The translations under genes and the position numbers were made by a program. The notes below the pieces were generated by a model. The model was given only the letters and a program-made list of their open reading frames with translations. It had not been told where the DNA came from and did not search any database. 18,518 nt of DNA. It comes from Isotricha intestinalis. Taxonomy: Eukaryota; Ciliophora; Litostomatea; Vestibuliferida; Isotrichidae. The first letter of the stretch is position 1; every line of letters starts with the position of its first letter. The stretch is taken from positions 1 to 18,518 of the forward strand of contig JAJJLU010004107.1 of NCBI GenBank assembly GCA_023807065.1. Direction: 5' to 3'. Positions 1 through 13,500 of this stretch are shown here, piece by piece.

Positions 1-2
1 AA

Positions 3-586
3 TTTTTCAAAATATTTATAATTTTTATTCTTTTTTTTATTTAAATATTTTTTGACAAATAAGACATTTCTTTCTTCACTAATATTTTTGTTTCATTAAT
101 AATATTAAATTATTTATTTTTCTCCTCTCCTAAATATTTAATGTGTATCTCTCTTTTATTCTTTATTTTCTTCTTTATTCTCTTCTGCTTTTTTTCTATT
201 AAAAATTCTAATTCTTCTTTTGAATTATTACTTTCTTCATTTTTTTTCTTTAGTATCTCTTTTGTAATCATATTTTTGATTTCTCTTTTTCTTCTTATTG
301 AATTTTTTTCACTTCCACTTTCTTCTGATTTTAAATCTTAAATAATAATCAATACTTTTTCTTTTTTATAACTTAAATATTTTATTTTTATTGTTTAATT
401 TTTCGATAGTTGATTTTTTTCTAAGATTGTTGAAAATGAGGAAATAAGTTTTTTTAATTGATTATTTTTGACCTCTTTCATCATCAATAGAATTTTATTT
501 TTTAAAGAAACATAGATACTAGAATAACAAACTAAAAAATTAATATTAATAAATCTTATTTTAGTTATATATCTATAATTAATTAA
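3..586 (-). pseudogene. Broken reading frame of a charged, coiled-coil-like protein (unidentified)
   Basis: Read on the minus strand, one frame stays coding-like from about 586 down to the stop at 110-112, interrupted only by TAA triplets at 395-397 and 338-340. The longest uninterrupted piece, 337-113, is 75 codons. It is rich in Lys, Glu, Arg and Asn (for example KEILKKKNEESNNSKEELEF), as in a coiled coil or charged linker. Beyond the stop, coding-like sequence continues in another frame to the window edge (ISEERNVLFVKKYLNKKK, about 94-3), implying a frameshift near 90-110. I do not recognise the family. The hydrophobic plus-strand frame at 141-341 is the antisense shadow of this charged stretch. 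The stops fall where Gln codons could have stood (CAA to TAA). It could also be a chance open stretch in A/T-rich DNA, but 75 codons with a balanced hydrophilic composition makes a gene relic more likely. Confidence 0.4.
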
Positions 587-692
587 TTAAATTATTAATT
601 TAAAAAAAAGCAAATCTCTTCTTTTTTCCAAAATAATCACTTAACAATAAAAACACATAAAAATTTTAATTATCACTTAGCTTTGAATGAAA

Positions 693-885
693 ATGAATAC
701 AAACTTTGAATATATAATCCGATATTTTTTCTTCAAGATTACAAAAAAATATGAAACAATTAAATGGAAAAAAATATAATTCCTATATTAAAAAATTTAC
801 TGACTTAACATAAGAATATTCATTTAAAATTCCTCAATATGATGATTATCCAATAAAAAAGAATGAATATTGTTTAATAAAATAG
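693..885 (+). pseudogene. Short broken coding-like stretch (unidentified)
   Basis: Two overlapping plus-strand pieces look coding. The first runs from ATG at 693 to TAA at 777 (28 codons, MNTNFEYIIRYFFFKITKKY...). The second, in another frame, runs from ATG at 751 to TAG at 883 with one internal TAA at 811-813 (...KKFTDLT, stop, EYSFKIPQYDDYPIKKNEYC...). The composition, with Asp, Pro, Tyr and Gly in ordinary proportions, is unlike the surrounding homopolymer-rich DNA. No family is recognised. It is either a fragment of a decayed gene or a chance run. Confidence 0.25.
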
Positions 886-1577
886 GAGATCTAATTCTTT
901 TTCTTTTTTTTTCTTATCAAATCTATAATCAAATAAGAACACAATTAAATTTCATTATTCAAATTTTTTTTTTTATCATTCTTACTTTAAATGAATTAAC
1001 ACTTTATTAATTTTATAATATTTTTATTATATTAAAAAATTCTCGAATTTAATCCCTTAAAATCAAAAAAAGATTTTATCTTTATTAAATATTTTTTTAA
1101 AATTTACAATTAAAAAAATGTTAGTTTTGAAAATTCATTAACACAAAATTTTTACTTAAAATATTATTAAATATTTTTATCTTTCAGGATATTTATTATC
1201 TTTTACAATTTTGATAATTATTGTATATATTTATTAATCAATATAATGAATTTAATATTTAACTATTTTTTAAGGGTTTTTTTAAATAATTTCAATTTTC
1301 TTTTAATTATTAACACTAATTTAAAGTTTTTTGTGTTTTAATTATTTCTATAATTGTTGATAGAAAATCTATTTGATAGTTTTGAAAAGTTTAACAAAAT
1401 ATATGATAATATATTTAATAGTTTTCAATATAGGAGATATATTGATTTTATTTTTTATAATTTGTTTTTAACAATAATGATAAACATGATGAAAATTGTT
1501 TTAAAGTTTACTTTTTAAAAAATTAAATTTAAAAGTTAAATTATTATAATTAGAAATATATTATTCAAATTAATCAT
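886..1577. other. A/T-rich region downstream of the giant gene, no supported gene
   Basis: This is the 3' flank of the giant minus-strand gene and consists mostly of A and T runs. The only hint of coding is a plus-strand frame from ATG 1246 to TAA 1516-1518 with two internal TAA triplets (1339-1341 and 1351-1353). Its second half (54 codons, ENLFDSFEKFNKIYDNIFNS...) is open, but open runs of this size are expected occasionally in such A/T-rich DNA. No RNA gene, tandem repeat or hairpin stands out. Confidence 0.4.
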
Positions 1578-4500
1578 TTAATCTCTCCCATAATATTCAT
1601 CTTCATCACCATCATCACTTCTGTCATAATAATCATCATCATCATCATCTTCTTGTTTTTTTTCTTCTTCATCTTCTTGTTTTTGTTCTTCAAGATCTTT
1701 TGATGGGAAATTAATATCTTCTTTTTTTTCTTCTTTTTCTTTTTCCCTTTTCATTTCTTCATTTTTTTTTATTTGAGCTTTTACATCTGAGAAATAATTT
1801 TCATCAATATCATCACCTAATAATTCATATAATTCTAATGTTTGATTAATTTGAATATTTAAATTTTTAATTTTATTTATTTCTTGATTAAATTCTTTTT
1901 TATTATAGATATTTTTATCCCATATATCTGGAATAGTTAAATAATTAGAAATATTATTGTAATTATTTTTAATTTTATCTTTTTCGTTTGATAAAAATAG
2001 TAAAATCAAAGTACGAAGTGCAGGTTTTAAAACTTCTTTAGTTATCATTGGTGAATCATTAAAGTATTTTTTAATTTCTTCTATTTTATTTTCTTCTAAT
2101 TGAATTTGGAATTGTTTAAATTCATTTTTTATAACCCTAAATATTAAAATCAAATAATAATCAAATAAATTTGTTGTTTTATTTATAGTAAAAATTTCAT
2201 TTTCTTTGAAAATTTGTTTGAAATCATTTGAAATTTTATCATCTAAAAATTTAAAAGTTTCAAAAATTAAACTGTTTTCTTTGATAAAATGGGCATTTTT
2301 TTGCTCATTTTTTAATAAAATTTTATTATTATTTAAATAAATAATTAACTCTATAAAATCTTTGATAATTGATTTAAATAAATTTATATTTTCTATATTA
2401 TCAGTATAAAATTGATATAATATTACTTTCTCAGATAAACTAATTTCTTCTGTTATATATTCTGTATTGAATTTGGTTATAATATCAATATTTTCAAAAC
2501 TAAGATCTTCATTTTGATATATGAAATTACTGATGACATTATTAAATAATTTTTTATTTTTTAATAAAAGCTCAGTCATACTTTCTTCAATAACATCCAT
2601 ATTTATTTCAAATTGATTATATAATTTATAATCATTATTAACTATTACTTTTCTATATGAACTATTAAATACAATATCAATCAATGAAAATTTTTTTGGT
2701 AAATTTAATAAAAATATATCATTTTCATTTGCATTTTGAATATTTATTTTATTTTTACAATTTTTATCAAAAATACCTTTCTCAATCTTAACATCCAATA
2801 AATCTGAAATTTCATTATTCTGCTCTTCAATAAATTTATTGTAAATATTTTTATAACTTTTTCCTATTTCATTATTATCATCTATAAAAAAGTCAGATAA
2901 TTTATTTTCTTCTGATAATTGAAGAACTTTTTTTTTATTATTTTGTATATTTAAACTATTATAAAAACTTATAAACTCATTAATCGGGATTTTATTTTCT
3001 TTATAAAGTTGTTCATCTTTTAATATTATTTGTTCTGCTTTTTTTCTACTTATTGAAAGAGAATATTTTTCATTAAATAAATTTAATACATTGTTAAAAT
3101 TATTAAGAAAATCTAAAGAATATTGTTTCTTTTCCATTGACGAATTATTATGTTCTAAAACTCTTTTTAACATTGGATATTTATTTTTTTCATTATGTTT
3201 TACTATTTCTAATAAATAATCTTCAGTTATATAGTCTGAATAATAAAAATAATTATAAAATGGATATTCCGAATCATCATAATCTTGATATTTTTCTTCT
3301 AATAAATTAACGGAAAAAAATTTATCATTTTTATCAAATTTTTTTAATTTATCAATACTTTTATAATCTGTTTTAAAATCATTTATTTTTTTCAATATTA
3401 TTTCATCTAAATTTTTTTCCAAATTAATAAATGATTGATAATCAGTAATACTAACTGATTTATTTAATTCAGTAAATATGTCAAAAAATACATAATTCAT
3501 AAAAATATCTATTACAGAAATGTCTTTTTTATTCAATTCAATTTTTAATAATTCCCAACATTCTCTGAGCATTTTCATCCAATCCATATTTGCTGGCAAA
3601 TAATTATCAAATTTTTTATTTTCAGTATATAATTTTGCGAAAAATAAATGAGAATATAAAATAAAGTTTAATAATCTATAAGAAACTTGACTTAAATTTC
3701 TAATTTGTTTATCATCCTTTTTCAAAAAATCTTCATCAATTTTTATAATTCCTTTTTCTTCCATAAATAGTTTTTCTATATATTTTTCTTTAAACTCATC
3801 AATAGTCATATAATTATAAAGATTGAATCTTTTTTTTGTTTCTTTATCAAGTTCTTCTTTATTTTTAAAAATTCTAAAATAATTTTCCCTTTTAACAGGT
3901 TTAACACCACCAAATTCATTTTTTGTACTTCCTATTGGTTCACCACATTCTTTACAATTGAGGTCTAAATATTTATGATTTGGAACACCTCCAATGATAG
4001 AATGATAAAAACCATTTTTACATAAACATACAAAACATCCTTGATTTGGAATTTTTTTAAAATGAGATTCAATCTTTGAGTATATTTCATAAATGGGAAG
4101 ATTACTTATATTATTTCCAGGATAATAATATTTATTAATATTGTCAATATTTTTCTTATTGTATAAAAAACTATAAATACTATTTGTAGAATTACAATCT
4201 AATTCATTTAAGCAGTAACGATAAGAATATAGTAAAAGATTTAAACTTTCTGAATCTATATTATAATCTGATTTAATTTTTCTGTATTTTTCAGGATTGT
4301 AAAAAAATTGAATTGCAGTTAATATTCGGTTATAATTTTTAAATAAAGGTAAACATATATTCTTATAGAAATTAATATAAATGGGAGATTTATCAAAATC
4401 TTTTAATTTCAAACATGATAATATTATGTTACTTGTGGAAAAATAAAAAATATCAATTCCATATTTTTTTATATTTAAACCATTTAAATCATTAATTTGA

Positions 4501-7500
4501 AATTTTTCATTTTTATATTTTTCTATAATGTTAGTAAAAGAATCATAATTTTTAAAATTTTCTTCATTAGAAATATATTGATATATAAATGGATTTTCTT
4601 CTTCATTTATTATGAATTTGAAAAAATCAGTAAATTCGTTTAGTTTATATTTTTGTATATATTCAGAATTCACGAAAACATAAATGTTCTTTTTATTTTT
4701 GTTATAAATTATTTTATAAATATAAAGAGTTATAATATTTCCAATAATTTTACTTTTATTAATTTCTTGAATTATTTTTATTGGATTTTTTAATTTTGCA
4801 CTACATTTATCAATTAAATTAATAAATGTATAACAAAATGTTCTTATATATCCTATACAAAATAATTCACACATATTTTTATTTTTATCATTTAATCTTT
4901 TTGGGTGAGAAACATAGTTTTGTAATAATAAAACACATTCTTTAAAAACATCCAAAGGTTCTTGTTCTAACAATATCTTTTCTTTTTTATCATGTAAAAC
5001 TTTATTTAAATAAATATTTGAGTTTTTTTCAAAAAAATATAATAAAGTTTCTGATAAAGTAAAATGATTATTTTCATTTGGATTATCCAAAATATTTTCA
5101 ATAAGATTTACGATTTCATTTTTTTCATTTAATATTTTAGAAATAGTTTTTATAAATATTCCTTTTAATGGAATAATAATTGTTTTTAATAATAATTGTA
5201 AAATTTCATTAGAATTTATTATAATTTCATTTTCTTTTATCATGTTTTCAAAAATTGCAGTTCGATAATTTATATCAGGAATTTTTTTTATTTCTTTAAA
5301 AAATATATATTTTAATAATTCATAATATCCTTTATCTTCATAATTTAATGATTTTTTTATTAATTCATATAAATTATTTACATTTTCAATTAAATAATCT
5401 GATTGATTTAAATCATTTTGTTGTAAAATGTCATTATTTTCTTTAAGATTTATAGATATTTTATTTAATATTTCTAATTCAAGTTTATCATTTATATCTA
5501 AAATATTATATATTTTAAGTAATTCATCTATTATATACATTTCATTTAAAAAAATATATAAATCATCATTTAAATTTTGAATTATTTTAAGAGCATTTTT
5601 TAATTTATCAAAATAATCATGTATTTCAATTTTCTTGAAATTTATTATTGGAGGAATTATAGAATAACATATAGATGCTAATATTAAATAGTAACATTCA
5701 TTTACTTCATTTGTAATCTTTGGATTTTTTTCTTGATTTGTTATATATCTTAAATTTTTATTTTTTAAGGTATCTTTCATTAATTCAAATAATTTTTCTT
5801 CATCTTTAAAAATATCCTTTAAAATGGAATATATATGAAGAATCTTTATAATATAATTAATATTTGATTCTATCCAATTTATTTTTATTAATAAATTTTT
5901 TAAAGGTTCATCTTTATTATTTTTTATTATTTCTATATTTTCATTAAATCTTAAATTTAATAATAAATTTATTAATCTATGATTAATATCATTATATGAT
6001 AAATTATAATAATTGATCATATTATTAAAATCATTATCATCACTATTATATTTAACTAAATAAAAAGTAATATAATCATTTAAAAATAAATCTATTGGAA
6101 TTTTATTCATAATTTCAAAAATAAATTCTTTTTTTTTAATTTCTTGATGTATTAAAGATAATAAATTTGATTCTTTGTAATTGAAATTATTTTTAACACT
6201 TATTTCATCTCCTTTTAAAAATTCTCTAAGCATTTTTTCATTTCTCATAAATTCATTAGAAATATTTTGTGATATATAATTGGATAATTCTCCATAAAAA
6301 TTATAAAATCCAGGAATTATGAAATTTAAAATAAATTTTGGTTTATATTTTTTGTCTTTTTCAAATTTTATGTATTTTATATATTTTTCCTTAATTTCCC
6401 TAATAATATCATCTTTCAATAATTCTTTATGATTATCTATTACTAATAATGAAGTTAAAAAGTTATTGTCTTCTAATATATTTAAAATATTATTTATATA
6501 TTGAGCAAAAATTTCATCTCTGATATATTCAATTAATATTGATATAATATCTATGCTATTTTTATTAATAAATTGATTATTATATATTTTTTCAATTAAA
6601 TTATTCCCTTTATCTTCTATATATGATTTTGCTTTATCTATAATATCTTGAGAAAATTGATCATTATTTTCAAAATATATTTCTAATTTTTGAATATAAT
6701 TATCTAAATTTATATTTTCTTCATCACCATATAAGTTCTTTACTTTTTTATTCAAATAATTTCTTAAAATAACTTTAAATTCTTTATTTAAATCTATATA
6801 ATCATTATTTAAAATCTCTTTAATTGGTTTATTTAATAAATCCTCTAATACTCTTTTTTTACCATTTAAATTATCAATAAACAATTGATTAACATCTGGG
6901 TATATATTAGGCACAGAATAAATTTTATCAACTTTATTTCCAACTTTAAAATTTCTTTGAATATGAACTATTAATATAAATTTAATATTTTGTGTTTTAT
7001 ATTTATTTTCTACAAAAGAAACAATAAAACCTAATTTATTTGAATTTTCATGATCAAAGTGAATGAATATAAAATTTTTATTTTTACTATTCGTATTTTT
7101 ATTTTTACTTATTATTCCATCAATTATATTGTTTAATTCTTCTTCACTTTTAATTTCAGAAATCAATTTAAAACTTGAGGATTCATCTAAACAATCAATT
7201 ACATTTACAATATTACTAAAAGTATAAATGATAGAAATCTTATTTTTTTCATCTTTATTAATACTTTTTATGTAATCATTTAAATTATAAAAAATATTTT
7301 GTTGATTAAATGTTTCTTTAAGAATATTTTCTTCTGGTAAATTAATTATAATATCTTGAGGTAATAATTTTGCTATTTTTTTAAATATTTCTTTTTTTAT
7401 ATATTGTTCTTTATTTTCATTATTTTCTAGATTAATGCTGTGATAATAAATTAAACCTAATATATCCTCTTTTTTGCATCCTATTAATAAATCTTTTAAT

Positions 7501-10500
7501 TCATAATTTATTTTATATTTTTTATTTATATGAACAATAATTTCTTTTAAATTTAAATCATCATTTATAATTTTTTCACATAATTTTTTTTGTGAATCAT
7601 CTAATAATTTATCAAAAGAAATAAGAATTTTTTCAAATCTATTTAAAAAAGGTGGTTCCACTTTATCAATAAAGTTTTTATCAACCATAATAATTATTCT
7701 AAAAAATTGATTAATAAAAGCTAATTGTTCACTGAAATTTCCATGACATATTCTTGCATATCTTTTACCATCTTTAATAATATAATTCATATTAAATAAA
7801 TCATAGAAAAATGGATAAATTTGTTCTAAATTTTGAAGTATAATTAAATGTTCTTTTGCTGCATGATCTTGGATTTCACTTATTTTTTTAAATTGATATT
7901 CATTATTATTATCATTAGGAAAAGGACTACCTTCTATAAAATATATTTCTTTATTCTTAATTTTATTTGAAATATTTTGATGAATTAATGGAGCGAATGA
8001 ACGCTTTATTTCTAATAATAAATATCTGCTTCGATAATCTTTAATATTTGTTATAATAGTATTAATAAAATCATATTTTTTTATATTTTCATTTTTAATT
8101 GTATAATTGAAAAGAAAATCGCTTCCATCTTTATTCTCACATACTGAATTATAAATTTCTTTAAAAAATAATACAGAAGATATTTTTTTTTTGTTTTTTT
8201 TTAGATTTATTTTTTCTGTTAAATCTTTAATAAAATCTTTATTAGAAGCAAAACATTCAAATTCATTATCATTATCGATATCTATTTTAATTTCCAAGCC
8301 TCCAAAATTTCTTTCAATATATTTTTCTATAATTTCTACATTCGACACCATATTATCACTTTCATTATTTTCATTTAATTCAGTAGCAATTCCTTTTATT
8401 AAATAAAAATAATCTCTATTTCCATGAAAATCAATTTTAATTTTTTTATCTTTCCAATATAATTTTTTATAATCATCTAATTTTTCTATATCTTCAAATT
8501 GTTGAATTAACCAGGGAACTTTTTTATCCAAAAATTCTTTATCCAAAAATGCATTTAATTTTTTTTTCACTTTTTGAAATGTTTCAAATTCATATTTATC
8601 TTTTTCTGGAATTCCTTCAAATAAGGAATTAAAAGTAGAATCTTTTTCATATTTGTTTATTATCTTTTTATATTCTTCTAATTCATATTGTTTATAAACA
8701 GTGAGTTTTTTTAATTCTTTTAATAATTCTTTATATCTAAAATATACTTTAGGTAATAAATTAACAAATATTTTATTATCCTTAAACTTTTCATTAATAC
8801 TTTTTGAAATACTAATAGAAGTCTCCCTTAAATCATCAATATTTTCATCTAAATCAGGGACTGATAAAGATAAAGCTCTATTTATTTTAGAAGCATCTAA
8901 AGTCCAATTGCTAATTCCAACAAAACTTACACCTTCTTTATTTCCATCATATTCTAATTTACTATGCAAAACTTTTAATGGATTGTATTTTGATCTTTCT
9001 GCCAATCCTAATTCATCAAATAATATCATAGATATTGGTAAATCTTCTTTATTTTCTCCTTTTTCAATTAATAATTGTAATTTTCCCTCTGCAATTTTAA
9101 AAATATTTTCCACATCTTCTGGAATAGTTGACTTAGAACCTTGAAAATAACTTTGGATAATTGATGGAAATAATTGAAGAAATTTTGATTTTGAATATTT
9201 CCCTCTCATTGATTTATATATTAATTGAGAACTTAAACTTTTCCCACTTCCAGGTTTTCCTATAATTATTAAAGCAATATTTGTTAATAATGAAATATAT
9301 AATAAAAAAATATTCTCCCTTAATGATTTATTATTTCCAATTCCTCTATCTAACTTTATCTCCTTTAATAAATATTTTTCCTCTAATAAAACAATATCAC
9401 TGAAATGATTGAAACTGCTTAAATTATTATTTTGAATTTCGTTTTTTATATATGATTTAAAAGGTTCATTTATTTTATCCAATAATTTTCCTTCTATTTG
9501 AGCTTCATTTTTATTTTCTGAATCTTCATAATTTACCAATTCAATAAATAATGGCATTAATCTACCATCAAAATTGTCCCTTGTCTGTTTATCAACTAAT
9601 CTAATATAATAACATAAATAAATAGAAATTATAATAGATTTCATTTTTTTTATTTTTTTTTCATTAATATTATCATCGTTTCCATTTTTTATGTCGAAAT
9701 AATGAATAAAAAATTTATAACATTTAGTAAATCTAGTCATTTCTCTAAGTGAAACTACAGATGGATCAAAAGTTTCCCTTAAATATTCATGACATTTACT
9801 GATGGCCTCTTCAGTTTTTTTTTTTAATTTTTCTTCTTCTTCAGTAAAAAGATTTGAGATAATACTTGAAATATATTTATTTTCATCTTCTCGTTCAATT
9901 GAACCAAAATTAAATACATAATACATTAAAGATTGAGGCAAAATATTTACTAAATAAATTAATTCATTATCATCATTTGAATAACTTAATCCACATTTTA
10001 TTTTATTTTTTATTTTTTTTCTATATGGATTACATGCTCCAATTAATCTTATATTTTCCTCAAGTCTTTCTCCATTGTAAGAACCATTTATAAAAATTTC
10101 AGTTATTAAAGCAAGAGAATCACAAGTATTTAATTCATCAAAAAATACCCATAATTCTTTATCTTTTTCTTCTTTTGCTTTTTTATTTATTTTATTCATT
10201 CTTTCTATTATAATATCATTTGTATAACTTGGATTTATATTAATCACTTCTAATGTTTCTTCTCCATTATTTAATAAATGATTCAATTTTCTTATTAATG
10301 CTGTTTTCCCACAACCTGTTTCACCCATTAATATCACAGGTATTTTTCCTATTATTCTATATAGAATTAAAATCATTTTTTTAAAGTTATCATTTGTTAT
10401 TACATATTCATTTTCATTTATTATTTCAAGCAATGATTTTTTATCTTTTTCAATTTCATTTTCAATTTCATTATCTATAGGATTTTCAAGATTTAATATC

Positions 10501-13500
10501 TTTTTCAATATTTCTAAATAATCTTTTGTATTTTTATATTTTGTTAATCCATCTTTAGAAATATCCAAAGCAATATATTTTTTTTTTTCTTTGATAATAA
10601 AAATTAATGGAGTTTTAAATGTTTCATTTTTTAAATCATTTTTATATCTTTGAGATAATAAATCTATATAATCTCCATTATTTTTATTTGCGATTTCATC
10701 ATTTATTAAGAGTTTTGAGAATTCTCCATCAGTAAAATATTTTGTCCCTTTTGCGAATTGCTCTATGCATTCTTCAGTAACATCTTTCAAAATATCCTCA
10801 CTATTTTTTTCAGTATCATCTTTTCTATCATCTTTATTCATATTTTTATCTTTACTATTATCTTTATTTATATTTTTAACTTTTTTAAGAAATGTTAATT
10901 TGTCACCATCAAACTTATTATATTGACTGATAAAGAGATTAATAAAAATATTTATTTGATGATATGAATATTTTGTCATTCCTATGTTGTCTCTGATAAA
11001 TTGATAAATCTCTTCATTGTTCTCCTTACCTAACATATGTTTAAAAAGTTGAATTTTTTCTGAAGATAAACATAAATTCGGAATTTCTTCCAATTTAATA
11101 ATATCTATATAAAAAGATTTTAAAATATCATAATGTTTCATAAAATCATTAAAACAATTAGGAATTTCAATATATATTTCAATATTTTTAGGAATATATA
11201 TAATATTTTCATTGTTTGAATAAAATTTTGTTATTAGAAAAGAGAATAGAAATTCATTTAAAATTGAATGCTCTTTATTTTCAAATAAATCTAAATGTAT
11301 TGCAACATCATTATAATCATTATTTGTTTTAATCTTTTTTAAAATATTGTTTAATGTTTTATATATAATATTTTTTGTAATATTTCCACCTAAAGGAAAA
11401 TATACATATTTTTTCTTATTATTTATTATTTCATTTTTGATTTTCGTTGATTTTCCTAATCCACATATATCAGATTTAATAATATGTGTATTCTTATATA
11501 ATGAAATGATAATATTTTCATTTTCTGAATCAACATATGAAAAAGAAGAAGAATTCGTTGTTAATGAATGTTTTTTTCCAAGATTAAGCATTATTGGATT
11601 AAATTTTTTTAATTCATTTAAAAAGAATTCACAATTTTTATTATATATAAAAATTAAACATGAATCCATATATTCGTTTGTATTAATTTTATCTATATTT
11701 TCTTTTTCTTTTTCATTATAACATTGATTTTTATATGTTAATAATCTATCAATAAAATTATTCATAACTTTTTGTTGATAATTTGAAAAAGAATTATTTA
11801 CTTCTACAACAAATAATGTATTATATTTACATAAAATTGCCCTATTGAAAAAAGCCTGCATTTCTTCATAGGAAGTTTCTTTATTACTAATTAATATATT
11901 TTGAGCGATGGGAATTTTTCCAATTTTATCTAAAAATATCTGTAATATATCTTCTTCCATTGAATTTGATTGAGATTCATATATATAAAGTCCTTTTAAT
12001 TTATTATTTTTATTTTCATTTTGATTTGATTCTTTTATCAATATTTTTTCATAATGTTTTTCAAGGGATAAATTATTATTTTGAAATACAGTAGTAATAT
12101 ATTTTGATATATTATCAAAAGAATTTTCATTGTATAAATCATATTCATTAACATAATCATTTGTATTTCTTGAATTTGAAAGATATCCTTCTTTAATAAT
12201 TGATTTATTATCAGTATTATTTAAAATATATCTTAAAAATGAATCAATTTTAAAATTTCCTTCTAAATGCTTTATTATACTTTCAAATTGTTTTCCATAA
12301 AGAAATCTTAAATTGGTTTTTTGTTTATAAATTAAATCAAGTTTCCTTATTATATTATTTTTTGCATTGAATAAAAAATTCTGAATGTCTATAAAGTCTT
12401 TTTCTTTATTTTCTAAAAAATATTTGATTTTTGGATATTCAATTGAAATATTTATTGAAATAGGTAAACTACTTCCTTTTATCCTTAAAACATTCATATA
12501 TTCATAAATTATTTCAACGTTATTTACTATATTTTTGAAAAAAATCAAAACATCATATTTATTTTCCAATTGCTTAGAATTAATATTTTCAGACAATTTT
12601 TTCGTTTCTTTTGGTTTTATATAAATTTTATTTTTCAGTTGTCTTAATTTTTCAATTGTTATTTTTTTTGGGATTTTTTCTGTCTTTTTTTTTTCTACCT
12701 TATACACCAATTCTTCATCATTTTGAAAAAAAATAAAATTTGCATTTGTAATTATTTCTTTAATTTCATCATAAAGATTAATAGAAAAATCAAAATTCTG
12801 ATTAAGTTCAATTATTGAAGGATAAATTTCTGAAAAATTCTCAAATCTTTTAATTAAATCATTGTCTTCCATTTTTGTTTTTATATTTAATAAAATTTGT
12901 TTAAAATCTTGAATTTTTTTTAGTTCATGAAAGAATCCAACACAATGAGATGTATCATTTATATCTTTTAAACTAATTGTCCCATAATTAGGTTCTATTT
13001 TATCGTATAAAAGTTCAATCTCTTCCGTTGTTTTAGATAATAAAAAGTCATAAGCTTGTTTTTTATCGAATAAACAATTAAAAAATTTTATATAATTACT
13101 TTTATTATTATTTTCTTTACTATAATCATATATTCCTTTTTCTTTTAATTCTTTTAAATTAGTTTTTAATTCTTCAGGACCTTGCTCTGATAAATTTTTA
13201 TATTTTAAAGATAAAAATTCTTTCAAATCTTCTTTTCCATAATTTTTTTGAAAATTATTCATAAAATAAAATATGCTATTTATATCTTTTTCATAATTTT
13301 TACTATTCAAAATAATATTTAACTCTTCTTCATACATTTGTTCACTATTATTATTTAATTTCATAATTTCTGTTATTTCTTTTTGAATTTCAATATCATC
13401 ACTATTTTTTATTTCTTCTTGTATAGTATTTATAAGATTATTTTGTCCATTTAATTTCATATTCTTCATATTTTTTAATTTTTCATATGCATTTTCAAAA

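Noticed and set aside
141..341. Plus-strand frame of 66 codons, Phe/Leu/Ser-rich
   Set aside because: It is the antisense of a Lys/Glu-rich coding-like stretch on the minus strand; a poly-Phe/Leu composition is the usual shadow of such sequence.
1555..1580. TAAA at the stop codon as a Trichomonas-type polyadenylation signal
   Set aside because: The stop is followed by A (TAAA on the minus strand), but in such A/T-rich DNA this is expected by chance and the organism is not established.
8191..9144. Plus-strand frames of 71 and 147 codons (8191-8406, 8701-9144)
   Set aside because: They lie wholly inside the giant gene, antisense to conserved AAA4-region sequence; their Ser/Leu/Phe-rich translations are shadows.
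11347..11721. Plus-strand frame of 124 codons
   Set aside because: It is antisense to the AAA1/AAA2 region of the giant gene, hydrophobic and without recognisable features.
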